Source: Bradyrhizobium sp. CCBAU 051011
Lineage (GTDB): Bacteria > Pseudomonadota > Alphaproteobacteria > Rhizobiales > Xanthobacteraceae
Length of the DNA stretch: 64,000 bases
Reading direction: 5' to 3'
Assembly: GCF_009930815.1 (NCBI RefSeq)
Contig: NZ_CP022222.1
Coordinates: 3,886,501-3,950,500, forward strand
Below, piece by piece: positions 59,670-64,000 of the stretch. Position numbers and translations under genes: made by a program. A model generated the notes under the pieces. That model saw only the letters and a program-made list of their open reading frames with translations, was not told the DNA's origin and did not search any database. Within the stretch, counting starts at the first letter, position 1. Every line of letters begins with the position of its first letter.

Positions 59670-59977
59670 GACGTCTTCTCACGCGCTTCGGTCAAAAAAC
59701 CCTTGTCGGCGAGGTCCTGCAGCATCGCGATGACATCGGTCAAAATCGCCTCGCGCGGCGCGGCGTATTTGGCGGCGAGCTGGTCAATCATCTCGGCGAC
59801 GCTGCGCACGCCGTCGCAAAGCTGCAGCACCTCGACCGCGATCTCGTCCGGCGCCAGCACCCGCTCCGGCGCCAGGATCACCCATACCTGCCGCGTGTCA
59901 TCGAATTTCAGCTTGGCGTGCCGCGGCAATTTTGGCCGGCTCGCCTCGCTGACACTGATGTTGCGGCTCAAAGCCAT
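59666..59977 (-). CDS. pqqD: PQQ biosynthesis peptide chaperone PqqD
   Basis: This 103-residue RiPP recognition element presents PqqA to PqqE. RPKLPRHAKLKFDDTRQVWV, ILAPERVLAPDEIAVEVLQL, CDGVRSVAEMIDQLAAKY and LQDLADKGFL follow the PqqD fold of three strands and a helical bundle. It is 6 bp downstream of pqqC. Confidence 0.95.
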   Translation of the reverse strand: MALSRNISVSEASRPKLPRHAKLKFDDTRQVWVILAPERVLAPDEIAVEVLQLCDGVRSVAEMIDQLAAKYAAPREAILTDVIAMLQDLADKGFLTEAREKTS

Positions 59978-59983
59978 CGGTCG

Positions 59984-60763
59984 CTAGTCTCCCTTGGGCA
60001 CGAACGCACCGGGCGGTATGTGGCCCTCGACATAGGCATGATACAGCGCATCGAGCTGAACCCATAGCACATTGGTCTTGAAGATCAGCGCGTTGCAGAC
60101 CAACTCGCGCTCCGCCGGCGTCTTCGCGTGCGCCTTGACATATTCCAGCGCAAAACCGGCATCGCGTGGCGCCTGCGCCAGCCGGCGGCTGAAATAGCTC
60201 ATGATGTCAGGATTGACGAAATCATAGTGCTGCAGCATTCCGGAGATGCGCTCTTCATGCAGGTTCGGCGCGAACAGTTCCGTCAGCGAGGAGGCGATCG
60301 CTTCCAGCGGCGTCTTGTCGCGACAGAAATGCACATAGGCTTCCACGGCAAACCGCGTTGCCGGCAGGATGCCCTCGGTCGATTCCACGTAGGCACTGTC
60401 GAGCCCGAGACCCTCCGTCAGCTTCAGCCAGCGCTCGATGCCGCCTTCGCTGCCCACGTCGCCATCGTGATCCTCGATGCGATGGCGCCACTCGACCCGG
60501 GTCGCTCGGTCGCGGAACCGGGAGATTACCATCGCATCCTTCAGCGGGATCGTGCTCTGGTAATAATAGCGGTTCAGCGCCCAGGCCTGCACCTGGCCCT
60601 TGTTGAGCTTGCCGCCGTGCAACAGCCGATGGAACGGGTGCAGGCTGTGATAGCGCGTCGCGCCGATGTGGCGGAGCGTCGCCTCCAGTTCCTCGGCGCT
60701 ATTGAGCGTAAGGCCCTTGCCGATCGAGAGCGCAGTCATTCCGCTGGTAGGCACGACATTCAC
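59984..60763 (-). CDS. pqqC: Pyrroloquinoline-quinone synthase PqqC
   Basis: This 259-residue cofactor-less oxidase catalyses the final ring closure and oxidation to PQQ. HPFHRLLHGGKLNKGQVQAW, ALNRYYYQSTIPLKDA, RHRIEDHDGDVGSEGGIERW and a histidine/arginine-rich pocket are family marks. The ATG at 60763 overlaps the pqqB stop by four bases; many relatives start at the ATG eight codons later (MTALSIGKGL), which is also possible. Confidence 0.96.
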   Translation of the reverse strand: MNVVPTSGMTALSIGKGLTLNSAEELEATLRHIGATRYHSLHPFHRLLHGGKLNKGQVQAWALNRYYYQSTIPLKDAMVISRFRDRATRVEWRHRIEDHDGDVGSEGGIERWLKLTEGLGLDSAYVESTEGILPATRFAVEAYVHFCRDKTPLEAIASSLTELFAPNLHEERISGMLQHYDFVNPDIMSYFSRRLAQAPRDAGFALEYVKAHAKTPAERELVCNALIFKTNVLWVQLDALYHAYVEGHIPPGAFVPKGD

Positions 60764-61689
60764 AGCGTGATCTCCGTTCCGTCGGCGGGGATGTGCCAGC
60801 CCGCCTGTTCCAGGATTTTGCGTTCGTCCGAGCCGGCGAGCAGAGCAGGATTCGAGTTGTTGATATGCAAGAACACCTTGCGGCCGATGTCGAGGCCGGC
60901 GAGGCTCTCGATCGCGCCATGCTCGCCCGACATCGAAATATGGCCCATGCTCTGTCCCGTCTTGGTGCCGAGGCCCTGCACGATCAATTCATCGTCGCGC
61001 CACACCGTGCCATCAAAGAGCACCAGCGCGGCGCCCGAAAGGCGCGACTTGAGATCGTCGGTCACGTCAGCGCAGGCGGCCAGGAAATAGAAGTACTTGC
61101 CGCTGGCCTTGTCCAGAATCCGCAAGCCCAGCGTATCGCCCGCGCCATCGCCGCCCGCCGGATGCGCCTTGCCTTCGAGATACCACGCGCCCTTGCCGGG
61201 AACCGCGAAGGGAAGGATTTCCATGCCTGATGGCGAGCCGTCGGGCAGGGTGGGCTCGAATGGCTTGTCGACCTCAACCGGCCGCCGCTTCACGTTGTTT
61301 TCGCCCAGCACGTTAAAGATGCTGTTGGATCGCAAAATCGCAAGCACCCGCTCATGCGCATATAGCGTAAACGGCGAACCCTCGCGCATCGACAATAGCC
61401 CCGCTACCGCGTCGATTTCGCCATTGGTCAGGATCACGCCGGCGATCGGGCTGTGCCTCAGCTGTCCGGCCTTGGGATGAAGCTGCGGCGTCGCGATCAA
61501 TTGCTGGCGCAGGTCGGGGGAAGCGTTGACGAGATACCAGTGCTCGCCGTCGGCGCTGACCGCGATCGAGGCCTGGGTGCTCTGCAATTCCTGATTTTCG
61601 TTCCGTGCCTTCGTGCACACCGCACAACCGCAGTTCCACTGCGGAACGCCGCCACCCGCCGCGGCGCCCAGGACGACGACGCGAAGCAT
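60760..61689 (-). CDS. pqqB: PQQ biosynthesis protein PqqB
   Basis: This 309-residue metallo-beta-lactamase-fold protein hydroxylates the PqqE-linked tyrosine in PQQ synthesis. RVVVLGAAAGGGVPQWNCGC (zinc-binding cysteines follow, CGCAVC) and the metal region GVILTNGEIDAVAGLLSMRE are typical; as in other PqqB proteins the HxHxDH motif is changed. It lies 144 bp downstream of pqqA, the only sizeable gap in the operon. Confidence 0.96.
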   Translation of the reverse strand: MLRVVVLGAAAGGGVPQWNCGCAVCTKARNENQELQSTQASIAVSADGEHWYLVNASPDLRQQLIATPQLHPKAGQLRHSPIAGVILTNGEIDAVAGLLSMREGSPFTLYAHERVLAILRSNSIFNVLGENNVKRRPVEVDKPFEPTLPDGSPSGMEILPFAVPGKGAWYLEGKAHPAGGDGAGDTLGLRILDKASGKYFYFLAACADVTDDLKSRLSGAALVLFDGTVWRDDELIVQGLGTKTGQSMGHISMSGEHGAIESLAGLDIGRKVFLHINNSNPALLAGSDERKILEQAGWHIPADGTEITL

Positions 61690-61833
61690 GATCCGTCTCC
61701 TGGAGATTCAAACTCGAAGATGCGAACTAATACAAACACCACGAGGTGGACTCCGGGCTCAGACACAGCCCCGCGATCGGGGATGCGTCATGCCCGCAAA
61801 TCCACCTGCGTGAGAAATGATACGCGCTACCGC

Positions 61834-61914
61834 TTACTTCCGGGTGGCGCACATATACATGTTGATTTCCATGCCGACCGGCACTTCGACGATTTTCGGC
61901 GCTTTCCAGGCCAT
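61834..61914 (-). CDS. pqqA: PQQ precursor peptide PqqA
   Basis: This 26-residue precursor (MAWKAPKIVEVPVGMEINMY followed by MCATRK) is too short for standard gene finding. E16 and Y20 in the EINMY motif are the two residues fused to become PQQ. AAAAGGAG lies close upstream of the ATG. It is the first gene of pqqABCDE, and the gap to pqqB may allow extra pqqA transcript. Confidence 0.97.
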   Translation of the reverse strand: MAWKAPKIVEVPVGMEINMYMCATRK

Positions 61915-62235
61915 TTAGCCTCTCCTTTTGCTACCGGACGAACACCGCCCATGCTCTTAAGGTAATGCGGACCAAAAAGTTCGCCAGTTAAATCTTTTTC
62001 CCGGAACCCCTAATTGTTATGCTGCGCTGCAAAGGGGTTTCACGGGGTTGTGCGGGGCGTTCCGGTCAAATCAACGTGGGATCAAGTGTTTCGCGGTTGT
62101 TCGCAGCGCCGCGAATGGCCAATTCTGGAAGAACGGAGCGCTGCCGGCTCCGGACAAGGAACTTGTGAGACAGTGACAGTGTGAGACAGTGGCGGCCTCC
62201 GGTGGCGGGGCCTTAACGGAATCAGGTTTCAGCCA
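61915..62235. other. 321-bp divergent intergenic region between pqqA and DUF6894
   Basis: It must hold the pqq promoter on the minus strand and possibly a DUF6894 promoter. I see a relatively AT-rich stretch at 61955-62025 but no firm promoter match. TGTGAGACAGTG occurs twice, at 62164-62175 and 62180-62191, a 16-bp spacing. Confidence 0.5.
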
Positions 62236-62493
62236 ATGCCGAGATATTATTTCAACACCCGTATCGGCGATGAGCTGATTTCCGATCCCGACGGCGAAGT
62301 GCTTGTCGATCCCGATCGCGCCTGGGAAATGGCGCGAGCCATGATCCGGGAACTGCTCAAGACGGATGGCGCCGAGGGAGCGCTTCTCAGCGCCACCATC
62401 GAAGTCACCGACGACGACGGCGAGATCGTGCTGGAGTTTCCGTTCGCGGAAGCGATCCTCGATGCACCCGGCGGCTCCATCACCCGGCACTGA
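62236..62493 (+). CDS. DUF6894 family small protein
   Basis: The 85-residue protein begins MPRYYFNTRIGDELISDPDG, the PRYYF-D pattern of DUF6894, a small family abundant in Bradyrhizobium and Methylobacterium. It continues with a helix (AWEMARAMIRELLKTDG) and two strands, giving a compact alpha/beta domain. No function is known. It may or may not be transcribed with the downstream dehydrogenase 188 bp away. Confidence 0.82.
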   Translation: MPRYYFNTRIGDELISDPDGEVLVDPDRAWEMARAMIRELLKTDGAEGALLSATIEVTDDDGEIVLEFPFAEAILDAPGGSITRH

Positions 62494-62681
62494 CGATCGC
62501 GCAACCGACGGGTGCCGGAGCTTGCGCAGCATTCGCTGTGGCGGTGCAACCTCCAAGCGCGAAGTTTTCCGATTGCACACTGGCGGAAAAATATCGGAGA
62601 GTGCCGGCCGGTAAAGCCTCCGGCGCCGGCATCAAACGACGCCCGCGCGAAGAGAAGGGCTTTCCGCCAGGGAGAACGCCC

Positions 62682-64000
62682 ATGATGAACTATCTGTCGG
62701 TGCCGCGCAGCCTGCTGCTGTCTGGTGCCTTCTTGACTGCATTCACGCTCGGCGCCGCCGCCCAGCAGGCGGCCGACTCGCCCGCTGCTGCGCAGCAGCC
62801 CACCGCGCCGCCCGCAGCCGCCCAACAGCCTGCTGCGCCCCCGGCCGCTGCACCATCGACCGCCGCCGCGCCGGCTGCCGCTGCGCCACCTCCGCCCGGC
62901 TCGCCGTTGATTGGCCGTCCCGCCGGCAACGAGGCTGCCGCCAAGCTTGCGCCGAATGCGCCGCCGCCCATACCGGCGGCGCCGGACAAGTTGCCGACGG
63001 CCAAGCTTAAGGTCCCGGCCGGCTTCAACATCGAGGTTTATGCCGCCGGCATGGCGAACGCCCGCTCGCTCGCGCTCGGCGACAAGGGCACGGTGTTCGT
63101 CGGCAGCCGCCTGGTCGACAAGGTCTATGCCATCGTCAACAAGGACGGCAAACGCGAGGTCAAGGTGCTGGCGTCCGGCCTCTACCGTCCGAACGGCATC
63201 GCGTTCAAGGATGGCACGCTCTACATCGCCGAACTGTCGAAGGTCTCCAAGATCGAGAAGGTCGAGGACAACCTGGACAACCCGCCGAAGCCGACCGTGA
63301 TCTTCGACAAGCTGCCCAAGGACGAAGCCCATGGCTGGAAGTTCATCGGCATCGGTCCCGACAACAAGCTCTACGTTCCCGTCGGCCAGCCCGGCAACAA
63401 CGTGCTGAACAGCGACGAACACGCCCTCATCAGGCGGATGAACCTCGACGGCTCCGGCGCGGAAGTGATCGCCCGCGGCGTCCGCAACACGGTCGGTTTC
63501 GACTGGCATCCGGAGACCAAGCAGCTCTACTTCACCGACAATGGGCGCGACTGGATGTCGGAAGACGTGCCCGAGGACGAACTGAACCGTATCACCAAGG
63601 TCGGCGAACATTTCGGCACGCCGTACTGCCTGCAGGGCAACATCCTCGACCCCGAATTCGGCTGGGGTAAATCCTGCAGCGACTACACTGCCCCGGTCGG
63701 CCTGCTGGGGCCGCATTCCGCAGCGCTCGGCATGCGGTTCTACACCGGCAGCATGTTCCCGAAGACCTACAAGAACGTGGCCATCATCGCCCGGCACGGC
63801 TCCTGGAACCGCTCCAGGAAAGTCGGCGGTGATGTCGTCATTGCCAAGCTGAACAAGGACGGCACGATGAAGTCGATGGAGCCGTTCCTCACCGGCTTCC
63901 TGGAAGACAACAAATATATCGGCCGCCCGGTCGATGTGCTGCAGATGAAGGACGGCTCGCTGCTGGTCTCCGACGACTGGAACGGCGCCGTCTACCGCAT
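62682..64000 (+). CDS. Sorbosone dehydrogenase-like PQQ-dependent sugar dehydrogenase (partial, cut by window end)
   Basis: The reading frame is open from ATG 62682 (GGGAGA just upstream) to the end of the window, about 439 codons. A signal peptide (SLLLSGAFLTAFTLGAAAQQ) is followed by a long alanine/proline/glutamine-rich linker to about residue 100, then a six-bladed propeller as in soluble glucose/sorbosone dehydrogenases: KVPAGFNIEVYAAGMANARS, GLYRPNGIAFKDGTLYIAEL, GVRNTVGFDWHPETKQLYFT, DNGRDWMSEDVPEDELNRI and IIARHGSWNRSRKVGGDVV. The histidine and arginine positions suit PQQ binding, and the pqq operon is next door. It probably acts in the periplasm on a sugar or alcohol. Confidence 0.88.
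   Translation, partial: MMNYLSVPRSLLLSGAFLTAFTLGAAAQQAADSPAAAQQPTAPPAAAQQPAAPPAAAPSTAAAPAAAAPPPPGSPLIGRPAGNEAAAKLAPNAPPPIPAAPDKLPTAKLKVPAGFNIEVYAAGMANARSLALGDKGTVFVGSRLVDKVYAIVNKDGKREVKVLASGLYRPNGIAFKDGTLYIAELSKVSKIEKVEDNLDNPPKPTVIFDKLPKDEAHGWKFIGIGPDNKLYVPVGQPGNNVLNSDEHALIRRMNLDGSGAEVIARGVRNTVGFDWHPETKQLYFTDNGRDWMSEDVPEDELNRITKVGEHFGTPYCLQGNILDPEFGWGKSCSDYTAPVGLLGPHSAALGMRFYTGSMFPKTYKNVAIIARHGSWNRSRKVGGDVVIAKLNKDGTMKSMEPFLTGFLEDNKYIGRPVDVLQMKDGSLLVSDDWNGAVYR

Noticed and set aside
62247..63797. A 516-codon minus-strand ORF opposite the DUF6894 and sorbosone-dehydrogenase-like genes
   Set aside because: It spans two clear plus-strand genes, its translation is low-complexity, and it has no recognisable domain.

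Overview
The window looks like chromosomal DNA from a Bradyrhizobium or close Bradyrhizobiaceae relative (Alphaproteobacteria, Rhizobiales). The basis is the high GC content, the gene families (PrkA-DUF444-SpoVR, Ku/LigD, fused transaldolase-Pgi, TreS-maltokinase, DUF3309, DUF6894, a PqqA ending MYMCATRK), sigma-EcfG-type promoter motifs, and several short palindromic repeat families that I recognise from that genus. No species call is possible from sequence reading alone. I saw no tRNA, rRNA, CRISPR array, insertion sequence or prophage.

Layout. 0.1-0.9 kb: a decayed dapA-like remnant. 1.0-9.5 kb: a complete potassium uptake operon, kdpFABC plus sensor kinase kdpD and regulator kdpE, with two extra tiny membrane ORFs beside kdpF. 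9.5-14.6 kb: a glutathione transferase, a PPOX-type flavoprotein, a DUF2157/GDYXXLXY membrane pair and an acyl-CoA synthetase. 14.8-18.5 kb: a divergent ku/ligD non-homologous end-joining pair. 18.6-19.2 kb: DUF3309 and a polyhydroxyalkanoate-system protein. 19.2-35.4 kb: a large alpha-glucan/trehalose block, with treY-treZ-glgX-glgB-treS::mak on the minus strand and malQ-GH15 divergent on the plus strand. 35.9-43.4 kb: an oxidative pentose phosphate operon, tal::pgi-gnd-zwf-pgl-gntK-HAD. 43.6-44.9 kb: small secreted proteins and a DsrE pseudogene. 45.4-50.1 kb: the prkA-DUF444-spoVR stress operon. 50.2-54.9 kb: a 2-oxoacid:acceptor oxidoreductase (beta, gamma-alpha fusion) with an Fe-S flavoprotein. 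55.2-56.4 kb: chrA. 56.8-61.9 kb: pqqABCDE followed by a proline iminopeptidase broken by one stop codon and a ferredoxin-fold protein. 62.2-64.0 kb: DUF6894 and a sorbosone-dehydrogenase-like PQQ enzyme that runs off the window.

How it fits together. Much of the window serves osmotic, desiccation and stationary-phase survival: K+ uptake, trehalose and glycogen interconversion, NADPH supply, end joining, and PrkA/SpoVR. Three promoters support this. A perfect GGAAC-N16-CGTT motif (sigma-EcfG consensus) lies upstream of ku, another lies upstream of malQ, and a near match precedes DUF3309. The pqq operon and the sorbosone-dehydrogenase-like gene together suggest periplasmic sugar or alcohol oxidation.

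No obviously new multi-gene system is visible. The most interesting observations are the extra kdp micro-ORFs, repeat elements that supply the coding end of kdpD and the stop codon of ligD, a TreS-maltokinase cluster without glgE, the in-frame stop in the pqq-linked iminopeptidase, and the 2-oxoacid oxidoreductase paired with its own Fe-S flavoprotein.
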